Shown one piece after another: positions 22,662 through 37,376 of a DNA stretch of 64,000 nucleotides. The translations under genes were made by a program, and so were the position numbers. The stretch's first letter is position 1. Each line of letters starts with the position of its first letter. Under the pieces are notes generated by a model. That model was not told where the DNA came from, did not search any database, and saw only the letters and a list, made by a program, of their open reading frames with translations. The DNA comes from Serilophus lunatus (lineage: Eukaryota > Chordata > Aves > Passeriformes > Eurylaimidae). The stretch lies in NCBI GenBank assembly GCA_013399895.1, contig VXBA01001830.1:248001-312000 (forward strand), given 5' to 3'.

Positions 22662-25600
22662 GGATGTGGGAGCTTTCCTTTTCTTTTCCAGAAAGGAAGC
22701 TTTCACACATCTCTGAACTTGATACTTAGCAAACTGTAATGGAATGTATCTCAGTACAGTTGATGGCCATTTGCACAACTGCAACATCAGAATGCAAACA
22801 TCATTGCTTTCCACAAACGATGGTGAACGAGTCCTACTTTTCTGAAGAGATTTAAAATGAAACTGTTAAAATCTGTGGCAATGAAATACAAAAAGAAATA
22901 TATTTGTGCATGTCTGCACATGTGCTCACACACAGAGCAGAATAGGGGTTAAAAGGAAAGATAGAAGACATTAGCTACAGTGCCATGTATCTGATTTCAC
23001 ATAAACGAAAAGGAAAAGCAAACCAACACAAAGTTAAGGTGTCAAGATAATGAAGAATAGGATTGAAGCCATAAAACATCCAAATACAGAGAAAGACAAC
23101 TGTCAAATTCAGGAGTTTTGTGGAGTAATAAAACAAAATATTATACACAATATTAAAACCATCATTTACTCCTAATGCAGAAAGCTAAAAAACAGTTTAT
23201 CATTACTAGTCAGTAAGACACAGAAGTACCCAATGTCCTCTGTCACACAAATGATGCTGACATGGCCATATGTCCATCACATCAGCCTGCCATGGCAGAC
23301 TAACCACCACTACTACTCCAATGTGTGCCTCAGATATTCTGTGACTGCTCTACACAATATCATAATTACTCTGTGTGCACAAAACAAAGCGCATATGTAC
23401 AATATATACTCAATTGTAAGTATTATATGCATAGAGCATTGTCTTGTACTTGAAATATTATGTGCACCTGTACAAGAACTACAAGTTTATTGATATAAGC
23501 CAATGAAGCATATTATCCAATGGACTTCTCAAAGCTAAAGCCCATCTGCCAAACTTGACCACTATCAGTGACTGATGAACATGTGTTACAATCAAGACCC
23601 TATAAGAGCTCCAGGTCAAAAGAAAGGCTGGTGACACTCATCATGGATGGAAAGGATTCTGTATCCTCTGTCACCCTGGCCTGATTCAAAGCCACATCAG
23701 GCAGACTCCCAGCATCAGAAGGGATACAAGATTGCCATCACTCTCGCTATAATTTCCATCCTTTATTGGATCACTTAGTTAACCAGCTTTAAGCATTAAG
23801 AAGCTTTCTTACTCAGATCCCAAAAGAACCCAGACCTCCTCAGTGCAAAACAAGTTATAAGCAGTTTCAATTTATTGTTAGCATTTCACACTCTGTGTTA
23901 TAACATACTTCCATTACTGAAAACGTATTTCTGATCTACATTTGCAATTTACATTGTTTCATATTTGATGAATCATTAGAATGAAAAAATACTATCACAA
24001 CATGACACCTGACAGTGATGAAGCTTGGTATAGGGATGCTCCTTTTCCATTCATTTTCCTTTTTTATGAATTTCCAAAGAGCCTTTGGGAGGTGTTAGAC
24101 AAATCCACATTGGGAAGGTATGTTAGTTAATTTAATATTTTACATCAGAAGGAGGCAGAGAGCTCCCTTTTGACTCTTACTTTCAGGCAGCTCCTGGGAG
24201 AGTTGATGGTTTCCTTTCTGTATTTATTAAACTTGCATCTCTGAACTGCAGCACATCTATCAGTGCATTTGTAGAAAATACATATCAATAGAAACAGAAC
24301 CACTAAGTGAAAAATATATGGTACCATCAAACAACACATTTCTTTTGCAATGGACTCACAGATACTCCTTTCTTGCAAAATATAGTTATAACAACCTCTA
24401 CTGTCTGGAATCTGTAAGCCAGCCTTTTAAAGACAGTAGTAACATATAAACAGTAATGACATAAAATCTATGCAGATCTTAAGTCAAACTTCACCACTTT
24501 CAAGTCTCTATGTACCCAAACATCACAGAACAACAAAAAAAAGCCACCTGACCTAAATGACCCTAGGAAACTGGAAAGATGTGTGCTTCTCAGCACATGA
24601 AATCCTTCACGTACGGTTCTGTGCACAGCAACGCTGACACACTCTATGTGGCTGAGCAGGGCCCTGTCAGCCAGGAGCCCCACAAAGGCAGAGAAGAGAC
24701 TCCCATGGACCTCAGCACCATCAGCCAGGATGGGACACAGGCAGCACTGTACTGGAAAGAATGAGCCCTGCCACACCTGTCCTGCCCACTGCCACTCCAG
24801 CCAACTTGTTCTGCACCACATTTCTCAGCACTTCAGGTTTTGCACAGGATTACTAGCAAAGCAAAAAAGCTTCATTTAAAAGGCCCAGGAAGTACGATCT
24901 TGCACTCGAGCTGATGAATGCCTTCAAATGGCAGAGTACAGTCAAATGGCAGGACAAGAGCAGGATTTTCTTTACCAATCCAACACTGGCCAAGCTAACA
25001 CAGGCTGCCCTTGTAAGAAACTCATCAGCCAGTCCTGTACCACATTGACCCACAATACTGGTTTCTGAACTCATCTCACATGGCAGGAGTTGCCCCTTTT
25101 GCAAAAAAAAAGACCATCTGAGTTAGTGAATCCAAGACATCTCCAAGAGTTTCTCAAGGGTTGTTTCCTCTTTACAGGATGAATTGCAAACCAAAATTGC
25201 TAATGCATCACTGGGACTTGTGACAAGATTCAATAAAGCATGGTTTGGAAGAAAAAAGCAGGAAAAGAACAGAATTAAATATTTTTAGTAAATTTCTGGT
25301 GTAATGCTATCATACATTTCTGCCCCAGAAAATTAAAAAAGCTGGCAATACACAGAACTCAGACTTAGTATGCTAAATTTCTCAAAAGAAATTAATTAGA
25401 ACAGAGTTCAAAGAAAAAAACCCCAAACAAACCATGAACTTAACACATTGTGACTCGGTGTTACATGTGTAACAAACAGCAAAGACACTGTTGTGTATTT
25501 TTACATGTGCATATATGTAATCACACACCAGTGATGATGATTTCAGAACATTCCAGAAAATGGAGGTGGATTTTTGGTTTGGAAGATTGTCCAAAACCCT

Positions 25601-27170
25601 AAAGCTGCTTTGAAAATAGCAACTCATAATTTTATTTTCAGGGTTACTTAGTCTATTTTTGCTAACATGCAAATTTATGAAGGTCTGTTTGGTAGAAGCA
25701 CTTTACAGCTCAGCTGGGCCAGCCACATGTGACATATCATCTCACAGCTGAGAAACACAGGCACATGCTGAAACTATGTCCAGAGAGATCAGAGGAACAG
25801 TAAAGGTGAGAGGAACCAAGAATTTGGAACCTCACTACAGCCATGTCTAGAATGAAGTCCACCACTTATGCTGTCCTGATTAAAGACATGTGCTAACAGC
25901 AGATGATAAAGGTAAAGAAAAATGGAGAAAAAAAAAGAAATAATCAGGTACTATAACAGAAAATATTTGAATTACTGCTTTTAGAAGTTCTTCCAGATAG
26001 TACCTGTCATGCTATAATTTATGACTATAAAATCCATGTAGATACTGTGCAAGACTCACATTGAACACATACTCGGTTTATTGAGCTGCGCTCAAAAATC
26101 TCTATTATGTGGGAAAAGTAAAAGAAATGCAAAATGTTGAAGGGTTTAGAAATATTTGACTTCTTGAAAAACAGCAAACAATTGAGACAGCTCTGCTGTC
26201 ATAGCACTATATTTATTATGAGACTAGCCCCAATGGGTCAGAAGGTTAAATGTCTGAGCCTCTGTGAGAATTATAGGAGGCAGGAAACTATTTCATTAGA
26301 TCCCAAGATAATCACGTTTCATTGCTGACCCTGGCAATACAGCATAGAATACAAATATTAGAATGACAGCACATAGCAACCCTCAGTGACAAAGAATAGG
26401 TATATTTGAAAAAAACCCAAACAAACAATGAAACAAAACAGAGATTTCAGCTTTTAATTTCAGTGAAATATCAGAGAGGAAGGTTCGAGGTTTTGACAAG
26501 GTCAGAGCAGGAAAACAACATATCTGTAAATACAGAATAATGTTATTTGTTGAAAGCTCTGATGGACTAGGCTTCACAGGACAAAAACACTGAAAATAAA
26601 AACAGAAAAAGTGGCAAGATCTTACGATACCATCACAAAATTCATTACTATTCAGACTGAGATTATGTGCTTAACATAGAGCAAAGTCTTACATGTCCCA
26701 CAGTATGCAGAAGATTAGACCAAACCTTTGTAACAATTATTAAAAATTGAATGATTCTCACTTATAACTTGCATTGCTGGAAGCACTTCCTACATACAAG
26801 ATTCTAAATGGTGACATAGAGAAGTGCATCTCTAATGAAAAAGGAATTTATTAGCCTCTTTTTAGAGGGGTCACCAATGACAGTCATTCTACTTAGCAAC
26901 ACTGATTGCTTGTTGTGGAAAATGAAAAGTTAAATACTTGGGAACACATTACTCATTTCATATCTCTAAGCAGAAGCAACACCTCACATGAACTACCAGC
27001 CTGTTTCAGCAGGGACCTGGCCAAGTCCCTTCCAAGGGACAGAGGTGGGCACTAGCATCCTCTGACTGTCCACCCTCTTTGTCCATCACACATCTGAAAG
27101 AAACCCAAACTTTCTTCCTGTGGCCTCCTTTCAACTACAGTGTTACTGCAACTATGGGAAAGAGGGAATG

Positions 27171-27187
27171 AAAAAAAAAAAAAAAAA
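27171..27187. repeat. Poly(A) run
   Basis: Seventeen consecutive A residues. No identifiable retroposed gene or SINE body precedes it, so it is listed only as a homopolymer. Confidence 0.9.
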
Positions 27188-28202
27188 GTAAAATACATTT
27201 AAGCACTTTAGTTTCTGTTTTGATAGAAGTTATTAGCTATAAACTACCACCAATTAATTTCAATTGCAAGGGGACTCATTTACTCTATCAAAAAAGATAG
27301 TGCTAACCTAAAGAAGCAAACTTGTTTCAAGGGTAGAAAGATAGAATGAAACAAGAGCTATTTAACCAAAATGGAAGTTAGACAAGTCAAAACGAGCAAT
27401 GAATACTTTAAAAAATGGTAGAAATGGAACAAATAGTAGGAACAGCAACTTCTTTCATGTTAAAATTATAGAGTCACTATATTACAACCTGAAAAGGATG
27501 GAAATACCAGTATCTTAGCAGTATTTAGAGAGAAGTAAGTTATTAGGAGATTCTGTCAATATATACACCCATATCTATACATAATATTGCTGTGTAGCAC
27601 ACATTTCCATGGGAACTGAGAAATCTGAGAACCTCAAAGAGAAAAGGATTACACCTTTAATAAATTAATAAATGACCTGTCTAAAACCCTATTTGCTGAT
27701 ACCAGTCAAAGAACTCAACAAACATGATGAGGACAGTTAATAGCTGGAGTCCCTTAACTTCTATGCTCTACACCAGCAGTTGTGGCCACACCACTTAGCA
27801 CAGGCACTTGGGTATAAACATCATGTGAGTATGACAACATAAGTGAGTTATAACTATGAAAAGCTGAGTGCAAGTGCATTAATTAACCAATTACATTAAT
27901 TATTCAACAAATTAATTTAAATTTTGTGAACTAAATATCACCTTCCTCTTCCAATGAAGTCTCTCATTGAATTCTACTACACTAAGCTCCTGTGCTGTGA
28001 TGGGTGGTCTGCAGATAAATAAGCTGATGAAAATAGGCACCTCTGTAAGAAAAGAAACTCAAAGCAGGCAGTCTGATGACACATTTAGACTGCCCATAAA
28101 AGACTGCAAAAGATACCACTTAATTCTTCTTTTCTTTCAGAACTGGGTCCTTTCAGAAATGTTCCTGGTCTGTATCAGTAAATATGGATGCTTACAAACT
28201 GT

Positions 28203-28575
28203 GTTTGTTCAGCCTTGAGAAAAGCAGGCTTAAGGGAAGACCTTATCACCATATTTCATTATTTAAAGGGTTGGCTACAATGAAATGAAGATTCCCTTTT
28301 TACAAGGAGTCTTGTAGAAAAGATAAGGGACAACGGGTACAAGTTACTCCTGGGAAGATTCCACCTGCATACAAGAGGAAAATTTTTCACAATGAGAACA
28401 AACAGCCATTGTAATCCTCTCTAGGGAAGTTTGGATTCTCCAATACTGAACACTTTTAAAAGATCCAGCTGGACACAGTGCTGTACCATATTGCCCAAAC
28501 TGTGCTTTTGCTAAGAACAGTAGAACCAGATGATCCTTGAGATCCCTTCCAATGTGGTATTCAATGACTCTATGA
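28203..28575 (+). mobile_element. CR1 LINE 3' end, plus strand
   Basis: TTGTTCAGCCTTGAGAAAAGC matches the CR1 'gtttagcctggagaagagg' segment. AAGGGACAACGGGTACAAG, then GGAAGATTCCACCTGCATAC, AATTTTTCACAATGAGAAC and finally GATCCCTTCCAATGTGGT and TTCAATGACTCTATGA complete the CR1 3' UTR in order. It is 5'-truncated and lacks coding capacity. The distinctive middle (AAATGAAGATTCCC) suggests a different CR1 subfamily from the 3213-4135 copy. Confidence 0.85.
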
Positions 28576-31500
28576 AGTATTGTCATATTATTGTTAATAA
28601 GCAAATACATTTCAGGTATTTGATCTTAAATTTGTTGTTTACACTGGTCAGTCTGGTTACCTGCATTTGAAGACTACTTGTAAAGCTTGGTTGAAACAAC
28701 TGATGGAGACTGAACAGTCTAAGGAATTAAGGACTGCTGAAAGTCTGACTGGAGGAGAACTGCAGCAATATCAACAGCCTATGTGATTAATGTAAATGAA
28801 GTTGCTTTGCTTTCACCGCAATGCATTTTGAAACATTCAAGTTATCTACATTACAGAGCGCTATGGAATTACCCACGAGGCAGTGACCCGACCAGTAACA
28901 CCCAGGAAACATGGATTGAAAGGATCTCCATCCTTTGTCTTGATGTGTCAGAAAAAAGGTAAAACAAATTCTCAGTTAGAAGCACAGATCACTCATTGGA
29001 GTTCCAATTAACAAACAGAGGATATTTTTAAATGGCAGTTAGGAAACACAGAATGATTTTTGTGAGAGCATTAAAATAAACAAGAAGTGGAACATTAATT
29101 TAGCAACATCTGAACAGCATGTCTCTGCATGCTGTAGTGTAAGAGAAAAGGAGCCAAAACATAGGAGCTGAAAAATAAGACTAAAAAGGCTGCAAATAGT
29201 ATTAAAAACAAAAATCCTGAAGCCCTAGAGAAGTGGAAGTTGCAATAGTAGTTAAAGGAATGCAAAGCCAAGGAATGTAATGTACTAGGCAGAAGGATCA
29301 AGAGCAACTATGTTAAAAGATGTACAGAAAAAGGAGAATTAAGCAGAAAAGTTTAAAAAAAGCTTAAAAAAGCCGTCTTTTTAAAAGAGCAAACATAAGG
29401 ATGAAATTGAAAAAAAAAATTAAGCAGAGCACAGGCTGCTATTCATGTCATGCTGGAGGTAAAGAAGAATCAGGAGGAGACTGCTGGGTAACAAGTAACT
29501 ACCAGCTTCAGAAAGTTTGCAGGGAAAACAAGTGCAGTAACAGCCACAAAAGTTGGAGGAAATTCAAACAGCTCAAACAGTAACACCTAGTGTGCACCAC
29601 ATCTTGCAGGACTTTGTCTTACATAGTATATAGTACATGCTCCCCCTACACATCACTAGAACAAAAATAACCCAAATGCAAAAAATTTGTGACAGAGCAC
29701 ATTGTCAAATACAGAGAGGCAGGGATCATGAGCAAAGCAGAAATGAGCAAATTATTACTGAAACAAAATTATCAAGTTTGAACTGTACCAAATTTTGTTA
29801 AGCATTTAAACAGGGAGACATGAATGATTTTCATTGGAAGGATAAAATATAGATCAAAATCAAATTGCTCATGGAACCAGAATAACAGATGACAGGGTTG
29901 GGCTCAATTCAGAAATGCAAGCTAATCCAGTAACTAAAAATGAGCTAATAAGATGGACTTGATGTGTCCTGTAGTGCTTTAAAGGCTCTGCTGTACTGTC
30001 AAGGTTGCCTTAATGTTATACATGCCTCAAATTTTGTATTTTCTTCTCTCTCTTCACAAAAGAAACTACTGGGAGCTGTAGCTGCACTTGCGCTCAAGAA
30101 TAAGAAGGAACAAAATTAAACTGAAGATAGCTTCAAACTGAAAGTATATGAAGGATACAGTTACCTCTTAAAGATGATCATTGCCTCACCAAACACAAGC
30201 AGCTTTCTTGACTGAATTTGTAGGCAGTTTCTGAAAGATTAAAACACTTTACAGGAAGACCGTGAGATGAATTTCTGCATGTTTTTTTAATAAGGATGAA
30301 GAAGAACATGTTCAAGTGATAATCTATTACGAAGAAAGCCTAGAGAGTGAAGCAAAATTCATGGATGAAGAGGAAAACAAAATAAAAATACATAGATTAA
30401 ACTGCATTAAAATTCTGAGCAAGTCCTTAAATGATACCAAAAACTGAAACAGTGATGGGGAGAAGTTACAACTGAGATAAGAAACCAGTGCTTTGGTGAA
30501 GAGTTTCAGTGAAAACAGAGAAATGAAATGTTAAAGACCATGTTCACAGAAAAAAAAACCCCTTTATAATCAAATTAGAATAGCAGTAATTGTTAATTTG
30601 GGAGGGGCAAAAAAACTCTAAATAAACCCCAACCGGAATCACACTCGCACATGAACTGATTCCAGGGCCAGAATAAATAGTATTTAACAAGCTTAAGTAC
30701 CAAAGGGATGAGAGGGAGTACATAGAAGATGCTGTTCACAAGCAGACCATAAACACATGAAGGGCCCGATGTTACAGGTACTGAGGGCAAAAAAAATCCC
30801 AACAGGTAATTAGCAATGGAAAAAATCATTATATGTTCATATAAAAACAGACTCAGAGGAGCAAAACAAGCCATCCTAGAATACTGTTTTTAAGTGACAA
30901 TATTTTGGTGCTGATCTAGCTAATAGATTAGCAAGAACTGGATTTCTGTGGTTCATCCACACCAGGAAGTAACAGTGTCCAACCCAAAGGAAAGAGAAAG
31001 GTGGGAATGTCCAAGTGAATGTACTTATTACTGGTCCAGCTCCACAGTGCCAGTACAGATATCTAACAGAAGTTGAAGAGGGACAGCAGTTTATTAGGGA
31101 GAGCAGATCATCAAGCAGTCCTGGATTACACACAGCTCTTCAGTGTGGTCAGTGCTGCAGCAGGTAATAGACTGGATCCTAAATACCCAGAACAGTTCCA
31201 AATTCATAGAATAAGCCCCAAACCTTTCCACCTCACTAACGACTACAGCTGCAGGTGAAGCACTATGAATGTTGGAGGGACAAAATGGTGTTCAGCAGTA
31301 TATTTAGCAAATCTAGCAAAATAATGCTGCTGTTCATTTGCTTTGATGTTCCAAGGGTAGCAGTACTGTCTCAATATGCCACAGGCTTTCTTAAGTGCAC
31401 CTTTATCTGCCTACTACGCTACAATTATACTCACAGAAGTGACAGCCACTCAGTTACTAAAGTTCACAGGTGGATGCAAATTGAGGAGAAAAAAAAAAAT

Positions 31501-32192
31501 CAGCAAATAAGACATTCCATCTTCAGCACTTTTACAAAAGAGTCAGAGTTGCCTCTAGACTGTCCACACGGCAAAGTCACAATTTGGTGTGCTCTCTTCA
31601 TCAGAGCTAGATATGTGGTCAGCACTCTGATATCCTGGTCTGTATTGCTACATGTGTATGTATTGTGCTACTGCCATTGTTAAGGGATATGTATTGCTAG
31701 AACTGGGGCTATGTTTGCCTGATAACTCTGCTCACCTGGCCTTTGAAGACCGGTGGGAAAGGTTGACTAATGTGGTTATTTAATCCAAACACGGGCTCAA
31801 CAGCAAAATGACTGGGATATTTTGCAGCCTGTCTTTAATAGCAAATTAAGATAATTAATACAACAGTGTCTTCTAGCCTTCAGATTTATTCTTCTCTGAG
31901 CAGTCCTGGTCTTCTAAAAACATATCTGAAAAAAGCTCATTATCCTTTCCCTTTTCATAAATTTAACGCTGAAGACCCTACAATGGTAACTACTGAGTTT
32001 ATACCAGTTAACTGAAACTAGCAGCTTAATATAATAATTATACTGATACTGCCACTATCCTCAAAAGCCTATCTTTCAGTGTAGATATTAAGATAATTCT
32101 TAAGCAAAGAATGCCTCTTGTGCAGAAGTCAGTTATCATCAACGTGTTTCCCAGAAAAGACTTGAAAGTTAGAGAGAAGTTACATGTTAGGT

Positions 32193-32299
32193 AAAAAAAA
32201 CCAACAAAAAACAAACAAAACCCCCCACAGAACACAAAACATACAAAACCAAAAAACCCCAGCAAACCAAAACAAAACCAACCAAAAAACCCCCAAAAG
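32193..32299. repeat. A/C-rich low-complexity tract
   Basis: About 107 bp built almost only of A and C (AACAAAAAACAAACAAAACC, AACCAACCAAAAAACCCCC). It is the longest such tract in the window. On the BICD1-sense strand it reads as T/G-rich with several GGG runs. Confidence 0.9.
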
Positions 32300-35200
32300 A
32301 AACTATACTGTAAATTCAGGAAAACTTCCTATGTGACCACCCTCATTTTGCATTACACCTCTCCATGTGCATCAATTCACCTCTCCACTACTTGACTAAA
32401 TTAATTATTCATTAACTACCAAAACCTATTCTTTTTCCTAGATAGCTGAAACTTAGAGATACCACTTCAATATGAATAAATAATAGCATACTGACAGGAA
32501 TATGGTGTTCATATGGTCAGGACGATGGAGGAGACAGATCAATACTCACTTTATACACTAAGTAGATACCACACTTATCATGGCTTTATACATCACCACA
32601 TCATTTTGAGAATGTTTTCCAATACCAAAGTGAACACAATAGTCCACATTTTCCAAAGAGTAGGAAGTATCTGCATTTATGTGCCTCAAAGGCCTTTGAA
32701 TCTTAAAAGCCAGGCTGTCAGTGCTTTCTAAATATCAAGTCCCTTGTAACCTAGTTTCAAACTGGGCACTCATAAGTAATTTATGCTGTTGTTATTTAGG
32801 AAGCTTCCTGAAAAGATTAATGCTATTTAGTATTTCCCCTCAAAAAAATGGAGCAGGAAGCCTTCTGCTTCTAGATCTAGGACATTGCATGTTTTTAAAT
32901 GTGAGATACAAACTAACCTTTAATTTAAAGAGCATGAAGTCTGGGCTCTGGTAAAAAGAAAGAATCCAAATCCCTTCCCTAAACTCATCTTGACAATCCA
33001 TGACTGTATAAACATCTCCTTGTTTCCCAAAAGAAGTGATACTATTTATTCTACTTCGATTTTGTGGTTTAAATTAACAAAAAGTATTTGGCAGTGTTAA
33101 TGTCTTAAATCTGGTTGCTTCATTTTCTATGGAACTTCTGCTAAGGGCTGTCCCAAAACAGAAGTTTTTAGTCTTTTTTTAAATAGACGTATGCTATAAG
33201 CATTATAAATGGCAGTGACAGTAAATTACAAATGTTTACACTCTAAAGGAACAGTTATATACTCTTTATAAGTGAAATGGCAGAAAACATTTCACTTCAA
33301 AAGAAAGAAGCCAGAAACTTTATGTTCTCTCTTTCTGATTATAAAGTTTTTTTACTTTGTAAGTAGTTTGTGTGTGTACAAATCATCGGTTGATGCTGCA
33401 ATTGTGAATTTTTATTGACTTTTCAGAATCCTTCAGAAAATCCACATAAATATTTGAAGGAAAATCACACTGTAAGAAGGACAGAAATGCTATCACAATT
33501 CTCTGTTGACACAATTGTGGTCCAAATAGGCAAAAACCATAACAGTAAAATTATACAGCCAATTTTAATGCTGCTGAAATAGCCCGACAATTTGCAGAAG
33601 ATATCCATGTTTTTTCCCCAAAGCATTGTGGATGTCAACTATGACTATTACTCACACTGCAAGGGTTAGCGCATTTCTGTAGACAGAATTTAAATTGGCA
33701 AATCCCTATTATAGAGAGCAGTTTTGAGATAAACTAATTAGATTTTAAGCTGTTAAAACACTGACAGTGAGTGATGGACTGGCTGCCTGCCCTATTATTT
33801 CTGTCGAACCAGAAAGAAACCCTTATGTTAATAACAATACATTACTAGAAGCATTTTAAGATAAGACGCTACCTGTAATAAGGAGCTCACATTAGTGCCA
33901 TCTCAAAGCACTTTACAATGGCCACTAAAAGATCAGCAGATGACAGTGTATTAAAAGCCAGCACTGGTGACATTCAAGCCAGGGTTTGTTGTGAAGGGCA
34001 TTGTTGAAGTTAAAAGCCCCAAAAACTCTTACATAACAGTATGTTCAAACACGATCAGTAATGGCCGCAAAAATAGAAATCCAAACCAAAGATGAACTTG
34101 GAATGGCCAGAAAAAAAACCCTGATACTGTTTCTGTTTGTACACTGAGGTCCCACCTGCTTTTACTCAATTATTATTCACAGGTAGAATAAGCAGAAATC
34201 ATAAGAAATACCCAGTCAGTTTCCCTAAAATACAGTTTAACACATGTACAAGGAGCTACATGGTCCATGTAGGGTTTTCTTGCTATGAGTTTTTTTAGGG
34301 AAGTTCTTATCAATTAATTAGTGGAGCTTCCACCACTGATCTTTGGCCAGTATTCTGTAAAGTAACACACATTCAGTTTTCCACTAAGTTTCTCTTGCAT
34401 TGACTTATTTTCATCTCAAGTGGTTCACCAAGCAGGCAATAGGTAATAATCAGGAGGAAAGCAAAATGGGGGAAAAATAAAATACATTCTATCCTTGAAT
34501 GCTTCATCACAAGTCTTCGCCATATTTTCAGTAGTCACAAAATTACAGCCTAAAAAACTATCACTAGTTTAAAAAACTAGATAATTATACTACAACGGGT
34601 ATACATGTACACACACATTGATATGCATGTGTATTTATAGAAGCAGAAACTAAGGAAAAAGGCAGTTAATGCCAAAAGCCTGAACCCATTCACAGGACAG
34701 AGTTCCAGGGTGTCAGCTATAGACTTTCTTCACTAGGACTGCAGATAATTGACTACTTTTAAAAAATTGGCTACTTGTGTGAATATATATGTTTTGTGAG
34801 AAGAGGGAAGTGCTTACCCAGGATCCATAGTTATATGGTAGTAGCATTTCATCTACTGACATAACTGAGATAGCAGCATATTTGTGCATCCTAACACCTT
34901 GATCAATATTATTGAAAAAAGCTGCTGTCCTTTCTACAGCTGTATCTATAGGAAATACCCTGAACTGCCTCTTAAATAACTACCACTGCGGAGTACTCTA
35001 GATCCCTCTTCAGTGTAGATTTCTAATAATTTTTGAAGGGAAATGAGGAATGAAGCTCAAACATTTGAAGTTGCTTTTCTTCATTCACAGAAGCATCCTC
35101 AACTTCTCAGAAGATGGGGAGCTAGACAGCTTCTTATAAGCACATGAGATACTGACAAAGACAGCTAAAAGAAATTCAGTTTCAAGGCTGTTTATGTTTA

Positions 35201-36624
35201 GATTTCTGGTTTTGCCCATTGAAAAGAACTGAAGAACCACATTTCTGAAAATATATAAGAAAAATAAACAGCAAAACACTCAGTAATTCTAAGCGCATTT
35301 CTAACAATTGCAGACCAATTTTCTGCCTGCAGTTATTAAATAACACTCACTCCCTCTATGTCAAAGACTTTACACATAGTTCAAACTTGCATCTGAAATC
35401 TCACAGCACACTAGGTAAAATGAAAAGCTCCTACAAAGATGATCATTCTCCTACATTAAAACTGCACTTGATATTTGGATGCAGATGATCCCATAGAACA
35501 AAATGACAGGCAAGTGAGCCTGCAATCTGTCTTTTTAACACTAAAAATAAAAAAAGCTCTTTGACAAAAAAAAAGGAAAAAAACCCCAGGTATTTTACTT
35601 TCCATTTACTGTCCCTTCTTTCCTTTCTAGGAGATAATTAGAGACCCATCAATTATATCTCCAACCTGTTTTGGGGTAAATGTATTTTCACACCTAATTA
35701 TTCCGCTTACTATCAGCTACAAAACATCTCATTTCCTTTTGCAGGTACCCTCTGAGCTTATTCACAATATCTTCTATACAGGTCTGGGACTGAATTCATC
35801 AGTCCTGACTAAACAAGCTGTTTTGAATCCTTTTCTATGTATTACTTCCAGAATGTCTGTGCTATTATTCCATGGAGATTTCATGCCTGCACAGCCTGCC
35901 ATTTTCATAGCATCGAATTGACAGCATCAAATCCTGCAGAGTTTGGGGATTATTTTTTATTTTCCTTGTATACATCAGCAGCATCCTAGAAAAAACAAGT
36001 TCTAGCACCACAAAATAGTTGCTTTATGACAATGGTAAGGAACACTTCTTGATATTTATAAATACTAATACCTGTGGATATTTACATATATGTAGTAATT
36101 ACAAACAGGGATATTTACTGGAGTGAGAACATGCAAACACATCTAAGTAGTTGGATCTTGCACCTAATTGAGCTGGGGGAGGGAGACGGGAATGACAGCT
36201 TGCAAGAACTCCCCTCCCTGCTTGGATTTTGTCCAAGTTGACTTTGTAATACAAAGTAGCCTAATGAAATACTAAGGATTATTTTCCATGCATATTTTAA
36301 GCATGGATTGCTTTTAACTTCTTTTGAAAAAACATCATATGGCTTATCTACAGAACCACTATTCTCAGGCACTATATCCTGCATATTTTAGGCTAATTTT
36401 GTAGTTTGTGCTGCTTGCTTCTATAGTTATTTGCTTCACTACTTTAAATAATACATTTTTCATTAAAGAAAAAAAAAACAATCACCACCACAGAGAAGTA
36501 GTATTTTGCCTCCCACTCACTTCCCTACAAAATTTATTCATTCAGCAGTCCTGGAAATTCAGCAGGGAGTTATCAGCCTTCTGTTCAGTTACAGACCAGC
36601 TCCAGGGACACAAGCAGAAAGGAG

Positions 36625-36649
36625 AAAAAAAAAAAAATAAAAAAAAAAG
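36625..36649. repeat. A-rich run
   Basis: About 25 bases of A interrupted by a single T. No retroposed body is recognised upstream. Confidence 0.9.
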
Positions 36650-37290
36650 AGCTGTGAATTGTGGCTGTGGCTGCTGTCTAACTGAACGACCTTCCTGTTA
36701 TGATCCAGGAAAGAAGATAAGACAGAAAGAAATTTTATTTACTGATAAATGCTAAAGAAATAAGATAAAGACAACTTGAAACTTCAGGCAGTTAAATAGG
36801 AGCTCTGTATGGCTTCAAGAATCAAGTCAATTGTTCTGACTGCGAAAGACTACAAGTTACTGTGCACTTAGCCCTGCTAAAGGAAGATAGGGCACAGCCT
36901 TACCTCTGCCACGGGAGGATGCCCAGCCCGTACTTTCTGTCAGCCTCGTGCATCCCAGCAGGTACCTTGGCCATGGATGAACTAAGGAGCACACAGATCG
37001 ATGAGGGGGTACTCAACCGCTAAAAACATCTTGAAGAAAAGAAGTGTTTGTAGGAAGAACAAGTCACTGAACTAAAGCAGCTTAGTAAGGTACCTCCTCA
37101 GGTGCTCACAGGAGATCCATGGTCACAGGAAGTGGTTGACCTATTGCACTGGGAAAAGCTACAGCCATCAAGAACATCCTTCGGGCTCCAAGAAAGGGGT
37201 GAGCAGGAAGATTTTTATCTTTGAGTGGCAATCACATGAATACGCTCTGTAAGTACAGTTCTCTGCTAAGAAATCTGGGTAAAAAACTTT

Positions 37291-37376
37291 GCTTTTTTTG
37301 TTTTGGCTTAGGGGTTCTCTGCTTACAGATTCTGAGCTTGTTTGGTTTGGTTTGCTGGGGTTTTGGTTTTTTTTAC
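37291..37376. repeat. T/G-rich low-complexity tract
   Basis: TTTTTTTGTTTTGG and TTTGGTTTGGTTTGCTGGGG repeats, interrupted by about 25 bp of ordinary sequence. Same composition as the A/C-rich tracts but in the opposite orientation. Confidence 0.8.

Larger units (their letters stand above)
20110..28202. other. Unassigned intron sequence
   Basis: About 8 kb without a recognisable gene. Contents seen: an A/C-rich tract (21388-21423), a small CpG cluster (22506-22661), a relatively GC-rich block of unknown origin (24570-24830) and a 17-base A run (27171-27187). The 21040-21300 stretch is repeat-free with GATTGATCAATG-type motifs and may be conserved. Open frames are short and unrecognised. Confidence 0.5.

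Noticed and set aside
31255..31683. Longest open frame in the window (142 codons, plus strand)
   Set aside because: The translation has no recognisable domain, odd composition (Cys, Phe and Leu rich, with a lysine run from an A tract), no splice context and no family resemblance. It is compatible with chance in 64 kb.
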